The notes under the pieces are model-generated. The model was not told where the DNA came from. It was given only the letters and a program-made list of their open reading frames with translations, and did no database searches. Made by a program: the position numbers and the translations under genes. 42,865 nucleotides of DNA from a virus, in the IMG/VR virus record IMGVR_UViG_3300048930_001204, positions 1-42,865 of that record. The stretch is one strand, 5' to 3'. This document shows, piece by piece, positions 12,836-21,245 of the stretch (position 1 is the stretch's first letter; each line of letters opens with the position of its first letter).

Positions 12836-13594
12836 ATGCATACGTCACAATTCAGCGAGCTATTCGAGAACAGAGATATTGTCATCATTGGAGGATCTCC
12901 CAATGTAGAAATACCAGAGGACTTTGAAGAGCCTTTCATTATTGGCACGAATCAGCACAAGCAAGGAGAATTCGATTTCGTTGGCATGGTGTGCTGCGCA
13001 TGTGCTCCGGCAATGGAAGATCTCTGGACTGAGCGCATGGAGTTCCTCGCGATACCTAAACAGGCACAATATCGAGACCAGTACATTGAAGTGGCAAGGC
13101 GCAAGAAGGTCAGGTCAATCGTTGATTACCCTATTGAAATCACAATCCCAAGCGGCAAGTGTAAAGACTATCAAGACGAGTGGGCTCACAGTCTACTGAG
13201 AAGACTCAAGTGCAGGCCATTCACAGGTATATATACCAGTGAATGGATCATGAAGTACCCTTTCAGGAGGCTTCACTTGACAGGGTTCTCTTTCTACTAC
13301 TCAAGCCAGAGGCAGGCTTTCCCGATTCGCAAAGGGAATCATCATATACGCCAGCAGATGGAGCTCTTGCGCGAGTACTACATGGCAGATGACAGAATCT
13401 CAGCAGACACCACACTTGAGGTCATTCTTTATGAAGGGGTTAAGTGGCCACCATATTCTCTCAGCTATCACGACATAGTCGGCAAGGTGACAGAGTTCGA
13501 TGAGCGTGAGACGACCACAGTGTGGAAGGAGGTGCCTTACTCGAAGCATGCTTTCTTTTCTGATGCTGATAAAAATAAGGTGATAAGTATTTGA
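12836..13594 (+). CDS. Rossmann-like protein, possibly glycosyltransferase-29-like
   Basis: The 252-residue product starts with a strand and glycine loop, RDIVIIGGSPNVEIPEDF, followed by FIIGTNQHKQGEFDFVGMV, and later has RLHLTGFSFYY. This series (nucleotide-binding strand, an asparagine-containing second strand, and a late TGF motif) resembles family 29 sialyltransferase-like proteins found in phages, in which a CMP-sugar binds the first loop. Length fits a minimal single domain. The diagnostic sialyl motifs are not certain, so this is a weak call. ATG at 12836 follows GGGTGAGG. Confidence 0.35.
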   Translation: MHTSQFSELFENRDIVIIGGSPNVEIPEDFEEPFIIGTNQHKQGEFDFVGMVCCACAPAMEDLWTERMEFLAIPKQAQYRDQYIEVARRKKVRSIVDYPIEITIPSGKCKDYQDEWAHSLLRRLKCRPFTGIYTSEWIMKYPFRRLHLTGFSFYYSSQRQAFPIRKGNHHIRQQMELLREYYMADDRISADTTLEVILYEGVKWPPYSLSYHDIVGKVTEFDERETTTVWKEVPYSKHAFFSDADKNKVISI

Positions 13595-13605
13595 GGAAAT
13601 CAAAT
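13589..13605. promoter_or_regulatory. Operator-like palindrome upstream of the Cro-like gene
   Basis: ATTTGA (13589-13594) and TCAAAT (13600-13605) form a perfect inverted repeat with a 5-base spacer. They are nested inside AAGGT (13578-13582) and ACCTT (13613-13617). The 17-base unit lies 19 bases before the Cro-like start codon and fits a dimeric helix-turn-helix operator. Autoregulation is inference. Confidence 0.45.
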
Positions 13606-13623
13606 TTCTGATACCTTACTCAC

Positions 13624-13857
13624 ATGAGCAAAAGACACCAAAGATTCAGCGCAATGGTCGAAGGAGTGAGAGACGCAGTGGAGCTTGTCGGAGGACAACG
13701 CGAGCTGTCACGTATCCTGGGAAGGACGCAGCCTGCTGTCTCAAACTGGCTGTACAATGGAGTCCCTGACTCTGAAGCAGAGAAGTTTGAGGAGCTCTTC
13801 GGCATACCAGCTGAGAAGGTGAAACGTACCACAATCAAGGCGCTGCGTGGGGAGTGA
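13624..13857 (+). CDS. YdaS/Cro-like helix-turn-helix regulator
   Basis: The 77-residue product has the pattern DAVELVGGQRELSRILGRTQ then PAVSNWLYNGVPDSEAEKFEELFGIP. This is the YdaS/Cro-type helix-turn-helix in which QPAVSNWL is the recognition helix. Such proteins are Cro-like repressors or regulators. It sits exactly between the accessory operon and the HNH-terminase block, so it may control the switch to late expression. It overlaps the next gene by 11 bases. Confidence 0.75.
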   Translation: MSKRHQRFSAMVEGVRDAVELVGGQRELSRILGRTQPAVSNWLYNGVPDSEAEKFEELFGIPAEKVKRTTIKALRGE

Positions 13858-14788
13858 GGCCAAGAGGTTCTGCAACTTCCCTCAATGCAGTGCGCTGATA
13901 TCAGGAGCGTCAAGGTATTGTGACAAGCACAACAGGGAGAAGGGCAAGAAGTTTTATGGTGAGCTTTTCAAGAAGGGAAAGAAGAACACGGAAAGAGCTG
14001 ATCCTTTCTACTCATCCAGGAAGTGGCTGGCATTACGTGCAGCAAAGGTGAGGTCGAACCCTATATGCGAACACTGCAACAAGAAGCTCACACAGGAAGT
14101 TCATCACATCAAACCCATCAAGGAGTATCCACATCTGAAGCTGAACAGGGACAACGTCGTGTGTCTTTGCCGTTCATGTCACTTCAAAGAGACAACAAAG
14201 GAAGTGAAGGAGAGGAAGGCGCAAATGAGCAATGAGGCTTTGTGGTTCCCTACTGTCAAAGGCAAGCAGTTCAGAGGAGCTGTGACAGTGGTATATCATC
14301 CTCCTTTCCTCGAGGTTTCTGACTTACTGGACGCAGTAACACCAGAGAAAGACCACGGCATTCTCATATCGTTTGACGCAATCTTTCGCGCAGTAGGAAT
14401 GCGACCGCTGAATCCAGTAAAGACATACGCTGGACACTTAAGGAGCCAAGCAATCAAGCTACTCACTGAAGAGCAGTACCCCATCGCATGCGTGATCACT
14501 GCAACAAGGATGGACGCAGAGAAGAGAAGTGAGTACGCAAGCGCAGGTGCACGCATCATTGTTGTCAACTGTGACAAGAAGCATGTCGAGGATATTGTGC
14601 TCGATTGTCCAAGCCTTGGACGTCAAGGTGTTGCAATCATCCAGGAATGGTTCGAGCAGTACAAGCGCGCAGCCTGTGACAACGTGGTCGATGTACAAAG
14701 TGAATCAGTGAACGTCGATGACTTCATACGCACGCAAAGCTTTCCAATTTTCAGAGGTGATTTATCTCTTACAGGTGCGAGCCTATGA
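13847..14788 (+). CDS. HNH endonuclease fused to a P-loop-kinase-like domain without Walker A
   Basis: The 313-residue product has three parts. Residues 9-28 form a C-x4-C ... C-x2-H zinc motif. Residues about 53-115 are an HNH nuclease: C74-x-x-C77, H86-H87, N100/N103, C108-x-x-C111, H112. Residues about 143-275 follow the order of a phage nucleotide-kinase-like AAA domain: strand VTVVY, then ILISFDAI, then CVITATRMDAEKR, then ARIIVVNC. The loop after VVY should be GPPGSGK[ST] but reads HPPFLEVS, so nucleotide binding is probably lost. HNH proteins beside terminase, as in HK97, assist DNA cleavage at packaging. The GTG start has only a weak ribosome site and relies on coupling. Confidence 0.72.
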   Translation: MGSEAKRFCNFPQCSALISGASRYCDKHNREKGKKFYGELFKKGKKNTERADPFYSSRKWLALRAAKVRSNPICEHCNKKLTQEVHHIKPIKEYPHLKLNRDNVVCLCRSCHFKETTKEVKERKAQMSNEALWFPTVKGKQFRGAVTVVYHPPFLEVSDLLDAVTPEKDHGILISFDAIFRAVGMRPLNPVKTYAGHLRSQAIKLLTEEQYPIACVITATRMDAEKRSEYASAGARIIVVNCDKKHVEDIVLDCPSLGRQGVAIIQEWFEQYKRAACDNVVDVQSESVNVDDFIRTQSFPIFRGDLSLTGASL

Positions 14789-14991
14789 GCAACGTGTTTG
14801 ATTTCATTTCAAATGTAGGGGGGAGGGAGATCTTGACGTCTGGGGGCCATAGCCTTCGTCGCGGGGAGGAGTTTGTACAGCGCCGCAAGTATAAGAAAAT
14901 CAGGGGGTTAGCTCATTTTCCGATCATTTCTAAAAATTCAATGTTTTTGGGTAGTTACGAAACGCGAAAAAACAATCCTGAATCGTTTTAA
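14785..14991 (+). CDS. Doubtful 68-residue open frame
   Basis: An ATG overlaps the HNH stop (ATGA) and gives 68 residues rich in Gly, Arg and Ser. I see no domain and no clear ribosome site. The DNA is G-rich at first and A/T-rich later, and the place is where cos would be expected. It may be a short coupled gene or non-coding packaging DNA. Confidence 0.3.
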   Translation: MSNVFDFISNVGGREILTSGGHSLRRGEEFVQRRKYKKIRGLAHFPIISKNSMFLGSYETRKNNPESF

Positions 14992-15037
14992 TATGTTGCA
15001 AGGATAAAATAAAAATCATGAATGTTGTAAAGGAGTT
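14805..15037. other. Candidate cos/packaging region
   Basis: In HK97-like phages cos lies between the HNH gene and terS. This stretch has G-runs at about 14817-14828, 14839-14845 and 14870-14876, a GACGTC palindrome near 14834, then an A/T-rich part (about 14925-15025). That is compatible with nuclease and binding sites. No overhang can be read directly, and the circular assembly hides the ends. Confidence 0.3.
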
Positions 15038-15043
15038 ATGACC

Positions 15044-15535
15044 ATGGGAACGCGAGGACCAAAGCCACTTCCAACTGCGCTGAGAATTCTCAACGGCAAT
15101 GCAGCACACAGACCTTTGCCGAAAAATGAACCCAAGCCAGAGAAGTTGAAAAACACGAAACCTCCTTTCGAGCTCACGGAGAGAGGAAAGAAAATCTGGA
15201 AAACAATTTCGAAAAGACTTGAGGTTTGCGGTCTGCTGACAAACATCGACCTCAACGCGCTGATGAGATACTGCGACATTTTTGACAAGTGGCTTCTCGC
15301 AAAGGAGATGTACGACACGAAAGGAAGTTATTACGAAGTTTTCAACGGTGGAAAATCTTGCGGATATGCCAAGGCTCCATGGGCTGTCGAGTATCGTGGT
15401 TTTCTGCGTGAGCTGCTGAGACTCGAGGGAGAGTTCGGAATGACACCAAGCGCAAGAACAAGGATACAACTTGAAGTCACTGAGAAGAAGCAAGATGAAT
15501 TCGACCAGTTTTTAAGCAAGCGAGCTCGTGGATGA
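15044..15535 (+). CDS. terS: Terminase small subunit, P27 family
   Basis: The 163-residue product begins MGTRGPKPLPTALRILNGN, the hallmark of P27-type small terminases, followed by KPPFELTERGKKIWKTI. The small subunit binds the packaging site and presents DNA to the large subunit. GGAG (15032-15035) is eight bases before the ATG at 15044 and only two before the ATG at 15038, so 15044 is preferred. It overlaps terL by eight bases. Confidence 0.88.
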   Translation: MGTRGPKPLPTALRILNGNAAHRPLPKNEPKPEKLKNTKPPFELTERGKKIWKTISKRLEVCGLLTNIDLNALMRYCDIFDKWLLAKEMYDTKGSYYEVFNGGKSCGYAKAPWAVEYRGFLRELLRLEGEFGMTPSARTRIQLEVTEKKQDEFDQFLSKRARG

Positions 15536-17288
15536 GAGAGACAGGCTTTGGCAGAGAAAGCCAGAAGATTATGGGGAGATGTGGCGACTCACAATTGAGC
15601 GACAGCATCGTGACTTGGAGACAGGCGGCGACCGTGGTCTCGTATGGGATGAAGACGCTGCAGATCACGTCTGCGAGTTCTTTCGCAAGTACTTAAGGCA
15701 CAGCAAAGGCAAGAAGTGGAGCGGTGCTCCTTTCGATTTGGAGCACTCCCAGGAGTTCCACAGGATTCGTCCAGTCTTTGGATGGAGGAAACCAGCGTTC
15801 AAGTGGGACAAGACAAAGCCTTTTGACTGGGACAAGCATCCGTATGACCCTGCAAAATGGGTGAGGAGGTTCAATGTCGCGTATGTTCAGCTTCCAAAAG
15901 GTACTGGGAAGAGCACGGAAGCTGCAGGAATAGGCTCGTATTTACTCCATGAAGGAGAGCCTGCAGCGGAAGTTTACAGCGCAGGAGCCAAGAAAGAGCA
16001 GGCAAAGCTCGTCCACGAAGAAGCAAAGCGCATGCACGAGAGCTCTCCAAGCCTTTCTCGTCGTGTGAATATAGTCAGAGACAACATCTCAGTCCCTGAT
16101 ACATACAGCAAATGGGAGTGCTTCTCGAAGCAAGCGCAAGGTCAGGACGGCGTGTCTCCACATGGAGCGATTGCTGACGAGATCCATCAGTGGAGCTGGT
16201 CAGGGAAGGAGATCCTGGACATCTTGATTGAATCAGCGAGAACGAAGAGGACCGATCCTCTCATCTGGCTCATCACGACTGCAGGAGACAACAAGTTCTC
16301 CCTCTGTTACGAGTACAGGCTTTATGCAGAAAAGGTGCTCAGAGGCATCATTCAAGATGATTCCTTCTTTGCTATGATATGCGAACCGTCTCGAGCTGAG
16401 CTTGACTCGTTGGGCTGGGACAGTCCACGTCTTGCGTATCTTGTGAATCCTGGGATTGGTCTCACAGTTGAAGAGTATAAGGTTGAGGACTCTATCAACG
16501 AGGCGAAAGCGTCAAGCCTGTCGAAAACAAAATACCAAAGATATCGACTCAACATGTGGGTTGGAGAGCAAGCAGACAAAATGCTTGACTTCGAGAAGTT
16601 CTCAGATCCAGCAGGAAGGCCATGGAAGCCTGGATTGGTTGGGAAGAAGTGTATTTTAGGGCTCGACATGTCCAACTCTCGCGATATCACGGCACTCACG
16701 GCGATTTTTCCTGATGTAGCAAAGGATCAATTCTACTCCCTGACATGGTACTGGGTTCCAAAAGACAACGTCCAAAAGCGCGTGGAAAAGGACAATGTGC
16801 CGTATGACAGATGGATTGAGGATGGATTTTTGAATGCTTGTGACGGCGCATGGGTCGACTACAAGGAGATCATGAACAAGATTCTTGAACTGCATGAAGT
16901 TTTCGACGTGGAAGGTGTTCTCATGGACGCATGGAACACAGGCCAGCTTGCTCAAGAGCTCATCGATGACCACGACGTCAAGGTGATAAGGGTCTCGCAA
17001 GGCATTCTCGCATTGAATGACGCGTGCAAGTTCATGCAAAGAGTCATTCTGACCAAGCGAATCATTCCAGAATACAATCCTGTCACTGAGTGGATGGTGT
17101 CAAACTGTATTGCGAAACAAGATCCAGATGGCAACATCAAACCTGATAAGAATAAAAGCGAAGAGAAAATCGACTTCGTCTCTGCTTTCGTGACTGCAGC
17201 CACCATGTTGGTACGAAATAAGGCGACGGAAGAAAAAACATTTATTTATGACACGCAAGAATTGGGAGTTCTGAAAAATATAGTATAA
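15528..17288 (+). CDS. terL: Terminase large subunit, ATPase-nuclease
   Basis: The 586-residue product has the packaging ATPase with Walker A PKGTGKST (123-130) and Walker B IADE (215-218). The nuclease domain starts at the strand CILGLDMS with D380 and a second acidic residue D386. Conserved terminase_1-type segments include YQRYRLNMWVGE. The enzyme translocates DNA into the prohead and cuts it to genome length. A GTG start overlaps the terS stop. A sigma70-like promoter is embedded over its last codons. Length is normal for the family. Confidence 0.92.
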   Translation: MDERDRLWQRKPEDYGEMWRLTIERQHRDLETGGDRGLVWDEDAADHVCEFFRKYLRHSKGKKWSGAPFDLEHSQEFHRIRPVFGWRKPAFKWDKTKPFDWDKHPYDPAKWVRRFNVAYVQLPKGTGKSTEAAGIGSYLLHEGEPAAEVYSAGAKKEQAKLVHEEAKRMHESSPSLSRRVNIVRDNISVPDTYSKWECFSKQAQGQDGVSPHGAIADEIHQWSWSGKEILDILIESARTKRTDPLIWLITTAGDNKFSLCYEYRLYAEKVLRGIIQDDSFFAMICEPSRAELDSLGWDSPRLAYLVNPGIGLTVEEYKVEDSINEAKASSLSKTKYQRYRLNMWVGEQADKMLDFEKFSDPAGRPWKPGLVGKKCILGLDMSNSRDITALTAIFPDVAKDQFYSLTWYWVPKDNVQKRVEKDNVPYDRWIEDGFLNACDGAWVDYKEIMNKILELHEVFDVEGVLMDAWNTGQLAQELIDDHDVKVIRVSQGILALNDACKFMQRVILTKRIIPEYNPVTEWMVSNCIAKQDPDGNIKPDKNKSEEKIDFVSAFVTAATMLVRNKATEEKTFIYDTQELGVLKNIV

Positions 17289-17289
17289 T
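17262..17289 (+). promoter_or_regulatory. Sigma70-type promoter at the end of terL
   Basis: TTGGGA (17262-17267) and a perfect TATAAT (17284-17289) are 16 bases apart and overlap the terL stop codon. Transcription would start near 17296, only about 35 bases before a strong terminator. This predicts a short RNA and a minor read-through into the portal gene. Confidence 0.55.
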
Positions 17290-17295
17290 GCCAGC

Positions 17296-17369
17296 GAATC
17301 CTTACGAGGTTCAGCTTCCTGAGCTACGGTCGCCACTTCAATCCCTCATTTTGAGGTGGCGGCTTTTTT
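17296..17369 (+). ncRNA. Candidate small RNA between terL and portal
   Basis: The distance from the predicted start to the end of the T-tract is about 75 bases. The first half can form a small hairpin (TTCAG-CTTC-CTGAG near 17310) and the second half is the terminator stem. There is no coding potential. It could be a trans-acting phage small RNA or simply a terminated leader for the head genes. Confidence 0.4.
17331..17369 (+). terminator. Intrinsic terminator after terL
   Basis: CGCCACTTCAA (17331-17341) pairs with TTGAGGTGGCG (17351-17361), 11 base pairs with one G-U, around a 9-base loop. GC and six Ts follow (17364-17369). It would end the terminase transcript before the structural genes. 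Confidence 0.75.
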
Positions 17370-17384
17370 CTATAGCGAAAAAAC

Positions 17385-19001
17385 GTGCGAATATTTCCGA
17401 ACCTGTTTAAGAAAAGAAATACACCAGGACCTCTGGACCCTTTCTGGTATAAGCAAAACCCAGTCCCTGGAAGCGCAGTGAAGACATACAGTCCTCAAGC
17501 ATTGAACAGAATTGCTGCAGTGCACGCATGCAAGCAAGCGATCAAAGAATCAATCGCCATGCTTCCTCTTCGTGTCTACGAGAAGAAAGACACAAGGACA
17601 GTTGAAGAAGTTTCTGATCATCCTGTCGCAAAATTATTCAAGCAAGGACCAAACGAGTACTCAGATGGCATGCAGTTCAAGGAGGCGATGATCGATGCGT
17701 GCCTCGACTATGGGAACAGCTATGCGAAGATAGACGCGACGAGAGCAGGAGTTCCTCAGCGCATGGTGTTTCTTGATCCTGCGCTCACAAAGCCTGAGCT
17801 TGATGAGACAGGAAGACTTTCTTTCAAGACATATTTGAACAACGGTCAGGAAACGAGATACAAATCTGAGGAGATTCTTCACTTCACGATCAATTCAAGG
17901 GACGGGATCATTGGACGCTCTCCAATGGTGACAGCTGCAGACGCATTCAACTTCTCGAAATCTGTCAGCGATCATGGATTGAAGTACTTCGAGAACGGCA
18001 CTTTCATCGACTTTGTGCTGGAGACAGAGCATTTCTTTGAGAAAGATGAGCAGAGAAAGAACTTTCTCAAGCGATTCCATGAGTGGTACTCAGAAATGGG
18101 ACATGACACAGTGCTCCTCGAGCAAGGCGTCAAGCTTAAGCCAATCAACACGACGAACAGAGAAGCGCAGTTCATTGAGTCAGTGGACCTTTCTGCATAT
18201 CAAATCGCGCAAATATACCGAGTCCCTCCTGTTTTTGTTCAGATGATGGACAAGGGCATGACTTTCGCGAGCGTGGAACAGCTCGCGATTTTCTTTGTTC
18301 AGTACACGATACAGCCATGGGCAACAAGACTCGAGCACGCAATCAATCGTCAGCTCTTGGAGCGCTTTGGAGAGATAAGTACGTTTGCAAGGTTCAATGT
18401 CAACGCTCTTCTCCGTGGTGACATGCAGGCACAGACACAAACGCTCTGCATGCGCGTGCAAAGTGGTCTGCTCTCAATCAACGAAGCTCGCCAGCTTGAT
18501 GACAGGAACCCGATTGAAGGTGGCGACGTCTATTTGATACCGACAAACAATCTCTCTCCTGTCACAGAGCTTGGCGAAGAGCAGGAAGAGGAACCTCTGG
18601 AGTCAGATGAAGAGGAAACCAAAGAAGAAGGAACGAAGAGTGCAGAAAAGAAAGCGGCCACATTTCAGCGGATCATTGCTGACACCTTCGAGCGCTGTAC
18701 AAATAAGGAGCTCAAGGCGCTAGGGTCTGCAGCGAAAAGAGAAGGCTTGATGAAGTGGGTTGAAGAGTTTTACGTGAAGCACACTCAATTTATGAAAAAA
18801 GCTTTCTTACCAATAGCGGAAAGCCTTGGACATGGTGAACAGGAAGCGCTGAAGGTCGCTGATTATTACGTTTCAAAGAGAGCTTTTGACATTTCTCAGG
18901 CTGTAGCAGCTGGAGACAGCTCTTGTGTGACGAATCCGTTGAGCAGTACTGAGGCCGATCAATATATCAACGAAATTGTGAGAATTCTTGACGGAGAATG
19001 A
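17385..19001 (+). CDS. Portal protein, HK97 family
   Basis: The 538-residue product has the HK97-type portal pattern: ALNRIAAVHACKQAIKESIAMLPLRVY near residue 40, LFKQGPNEYSDGMQF and DYGNSYAKI, then YRVPPVFVQMM and the FASVEQLAIFFVQYTIQPW segment. The protein forms the dodecameric ring through which DNA enters. An acidic linker (about 399-420) leads to an extra 115-residue helical C-terminal part, longer than the minimal family core. GTG at 17385 is the only start after an in-frame stop, and no Shine-Dalgarno is visible, which is odd for a highly used gene. Confidence 0.9.
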   Translation: MRIFPNLFKKRNTPGPLDPFWYKQNPVPGSAVKTYSPQALNRIAAVHACKQAIKESIAMLPLRVYEKKDTRTVEEVSDHPVAKLFKQGPNEYSDGMQFKEAMIDACLDYGNSYAKIDATRAGVPQRMVFLDPALTKPELDETGRLSFKTYLNNGQETRYKSEEILHFTINSRDGIIGRSPMVTAADAFNFSKSVSDHGLKYFENGTFIDFVLETEHFFEKDEQRKNFLKRFHEWYSEMGHDTVLLEQGVKLKPINTTNREAQFIESVDLSAYQIAQIYRVPPVFVQMMDKGMTFASVEQLAIFFVQYTIQPWATRLEHAINRQLLERFGEISTFARFNVNALLRGDMQAQTQTLCMRVQSGLLSINEARQLDDRNPIEGGDVYLIPTNNLSPVTELGEEQEEEPLESDEEETKEEGTKSAEKKAATFQRIIADTFERCTNKELKALGSAAKREGLMKWVEEFYVKHTQFMKKAFLPIAESLGHGEQEALKVADYYVSKRAFDISQAVAAGDSSCVTNPLSSTEADQYINEIVRILDGE

Positions 19002-19003
19002 AC

Positions 19004-19690
19004 ATGGAAAGACAACTGAGAATCTGTGAGCTTAGGGCATCAGCAGAAAAAGAACAGGAGAACAAGCTCATTGGCCATGCTGCAGTATTCGGCCAGGTTG
19101 GAGATGGGTACTTCTTCACAGAAGAGATTGCTCGTGGTGCTTTTGAAGTAACTTTGAAAGATAAGCGCGAAAAATTCGCAATTTTCAATCATAATTGGGA
19201 CTTTCCACTGGCTTCGACAGAAAAAGGACTCGTTTTGAAGGAAGATGAAGAAGGTCTTTACACCGAAATCGAGCCAACAGCGACGCAATACGGCAAGGAT
19301 CTCATCGAAAATGTGAGGGCTGGAATCGTCAAAAAGATGAGCTTTGGCTTCGAAATCATCAGAGAAGAGTACCAGTCTCCCAAGGAAAAGGACGACATTC
19401 CTCATTTTATCATCAGAGAAGTGAAGCTTTATGAAGTTTCTCCTGTCGTTTTACCTTTCTATGACGGCACAGACCTCTCACTTGCTGGTAAAATGGCGTC
19501 TCGCTCTGCAATCTTACTTGGGGAGCCACCAAGAGACCGCTCTCAAGAGTGGATGCAGCGCATGCAAACAAGTCTTGAAGAGAGAATGCGCAAGGCTGGT
19601 GCTGATAAAAATCAAGTTCAAACAACTCTGAGAGCTCTTCACGAAAAGCGAGCAAGAGAAATTGAGATTCTGCAAAATTTCCCTGCATAA
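19004..19690 (+). CDS. Prohead maturation protease, HK97 (U35) family
   Basis: The 228-residue product has LIGHAAVFG near the N-terminus, H63 in FNHNWDFPLAST, S113 in KKMSFGF and E144 in KLYEVSPVVLPFY. These are the family landmarks, with His and Ser as the catalytic pair. The protease cleaves the scaffold-like delta domain from the capsid protein. ATG at 19004 is preferred over 18998 because GGAG lies seven bases upstream of it and only one base upstream of the other. The C-terminal 60 residues are helical. Confidence 0.88.
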   Translation: MERQLRICELRASAEKEQENKLIGHAAVFGQVGDGYFFTEEIARGAFEVTLKDKREKFAIFNHNWDFPLASTEKGLVLKEDEEGLYTEIEPTATQYGKDLIENVRAGIVKKMSFGFEIIREEYQSPKEKDDIPHFIIREVKLYEVSPVVLPFYDGTDLSLAGKMASRSAILLGEPPRDRSQEWMQRMQTSLEERMRKAGADKNQVQTTLRALHEKRAREIEILQNFPA

Positions 19691-19886
19691 GTTTTTGAGC
19701 AATCTCAAATCAGGTGTAAAAAGTACACATGACAGCAAACATCCAGTCCATTGACTGGCTCTCTGTTGTTATTTTCCAGAGCGGCTCGCTCGAGCTCCGC
19801 AGACCGTCAAATCGACGGAAAACAATCGTATTACAAAAAATTCGGCTTTTTTCGGCAAGAAAGAGCTGCTTTTGGGGGACTAAAAC
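19691..19886 (+). promoter_or_regulatory. Leader of the major capsid gene (leader element copy 4)
   Basis: This 196-base gap holds no supported gene. It contains a CCGTC-GACGG hairpin (near 19804-19818), then CGGCAA (19853-19858) and GGGGGACT (19874-19881), the two-part element, six bases before the capsid ATG. I find no convincing -35/-10 pair, so the gap may act mainly on mRNA stability and translation. Confidence 0.5.
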
Positions 19887-21236
19887 ATGCTTAAGAAACT
19901 ACAGGAACGCTTGATCAAAATCGGCGCGTCCATGAAAACGATGAATGACGGGCTCATTCAGGCAGACGGAACCGTCCGTTCTTTCACTGAAGATGAGCAA
20001 AAAGAGTGGGACAAGCTCAAGGCTGAGTCTGATGAAGTGAAAGCTGCAATTGAGCGTCAAAAAGAAATCGAAGCCAATGAACAGCGAGCACGCGAGCTTG
20101 GATCAGTTGCTGAACCAACTCAAATCCAGGTGACTCGTGAGCATAACCACAACGAGAAAGGCGAGTACCGAGGATTTGCAACTCTTGGAGAACAACTTCG
20201 AGCGGTTGTGATGGAAGAAACTCCAACTCTCAGAAAAGACCCTCGTCTTGCTGAACTTCAAAGAAGCCTTCAAGCACGACTTGAGAAGAGAGCTCCTTCT
20301 GGTGCCAACACTCTCGTTGGTTCTGAAGGTGGTTTCATGCTTCAGACTGACTTCTCCCAGGAAATCATGGACAAGTCGATTGAAGGCGCAACGCTTGCAA
20401 GTCGATGCTCTGTTTTTGAGCTTTCTGAAGGTGCAAACGAAGTTGAAATCACGATGCTTGACGAAACCAGTCGCAAGAATGGCTATCGATTCGGCGGTCT
20501 TCGTTCTCATTGGCGAGCTGAAGGAGAGACAGTTGCCTCTTCCTTCCCAAAACTCCGTCAAGAGCGCTGCAGAGCTGAAGGGCTTGATGTCATTGCTTAC
20601 GTCACTGACGAGCAAAGCAGAAGCCTTGCATACTTGAACAAGCTTGCTGAGCTTGCTCCAAAAGAAATTGGCTTCGTCATTGATGACGCCATTTATGCTG
20701 GAGACGGTGCAGGAAAGCCTCTTGGAGTGCTCAACTCACCTGCTCTGATCACTGTATCAGCTGAAGGTGGTCAAGCAGCTGACACTGTGAAGTATGCAAA
20801 CATTTCAAAGATGAAAGCACGCTTGTTTGCTGGCTCTCGTCCCAAGTTCGAAGTGTTCGCTCACCTTGATGTTGAAGCACAGCTTGAGCAGATGGTACTT
20901 GCAGGAGCCTCTTCAGACGTTCCTGTTTGGTTGCCAGCAGGTGGAGCAGCTGATCGTCCTTATGATCGGCTCTTCGGTCGTCCATTGAACTACATCGAGC
21001 AAGCAAAAGCTCTTGGAGATGTCGGAGATATTCTCTTCGCTGACTTCTCTCAGTACGCACTTGTTCGCAAGGGTGGAGTTGAAGCTGCAGAATCGATCCA
21101 CGTCCGATTCCTCTATCACGAGAAGACCTTCCGGTTCTCTGTGGCAGTGAATGGATTCTCGATGTGGGATTCTGCTCTGACAGACTACAACGGCAGCCAA
21201 ACACGGTCACCATTTGTGACTCTCGCGGCTCGATAA
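19887..21236 (+). CDS. Major capsid protein, HK97 fold
   Basis: The 449-residue product starts with a charged coiled-coil delta domain (about 1-130: SFTEDEQKEWDKLKAESDEV), which the upstream protease should remove. The HK97 fold follows: GANTLVGSEGGFMLQTDFSQEIM, the E-loop region GYRFGGLRSHWRAEGE, and the spine and A-domain segments IDDAIYAGDGAGKPLGVLNS and YDRLFGRPLNYIEQA. These match phage_capsid family landmarks. The strong GGGGGACT site fits high expression. Whether it forms HK97-type crosslinks cannot be read from sequence. Confidence 0.93.
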   Translation: MLKKLQERLIKIGASMKTMNDGLIQADGTVRSFTEDEQKEWDKLKAESDEVKAAIERQKEIEANEQRARELGSVAEPTQIQVTREHNHNEKGEYRGFATLGEQLRAVVMEETPTLRKDPRLAELQRSLQARLEKRAPSGANTLVGSEGGFMLQTDFSQEIMDKSIEGATLASRCSVFELSEGANEVEITMLDETSRKNGYRFGGLRSHWRAEGETVASSFPKLRQERCRAEGLDVIAYVTDEQSRSLAYLNKLAELAPKEIGFVIDDAIYAGDGAGKPLGVLNSPALITVSAEGGQAADTVKYANISKMKARLFAGSRPKFEVFAHLDVEAQLEQMVLAGASSDVPVWLPAGGAADRPYDRLFGRPLNYIEQAKALGDVGDILFADFSQYALVRKGGVEAAESIHVRFLYHEKTFRFSVAVNGFSMWDSALTDYNGSQTRSPFVTLAAR

Positions 21237-21245
21237 TTTGGGAAA

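Noticed and set aside
17289-17330. tRNA between terL and portal
   Set aside because: No acceptor stem or T-arm pattern fits; the stretch is too short before the terminator.
19729-19914. 61-residue frame before the capsid gene
   Set aside because: It runs into the capsid gene in another frame, has no ribosome site and covers the leader element.
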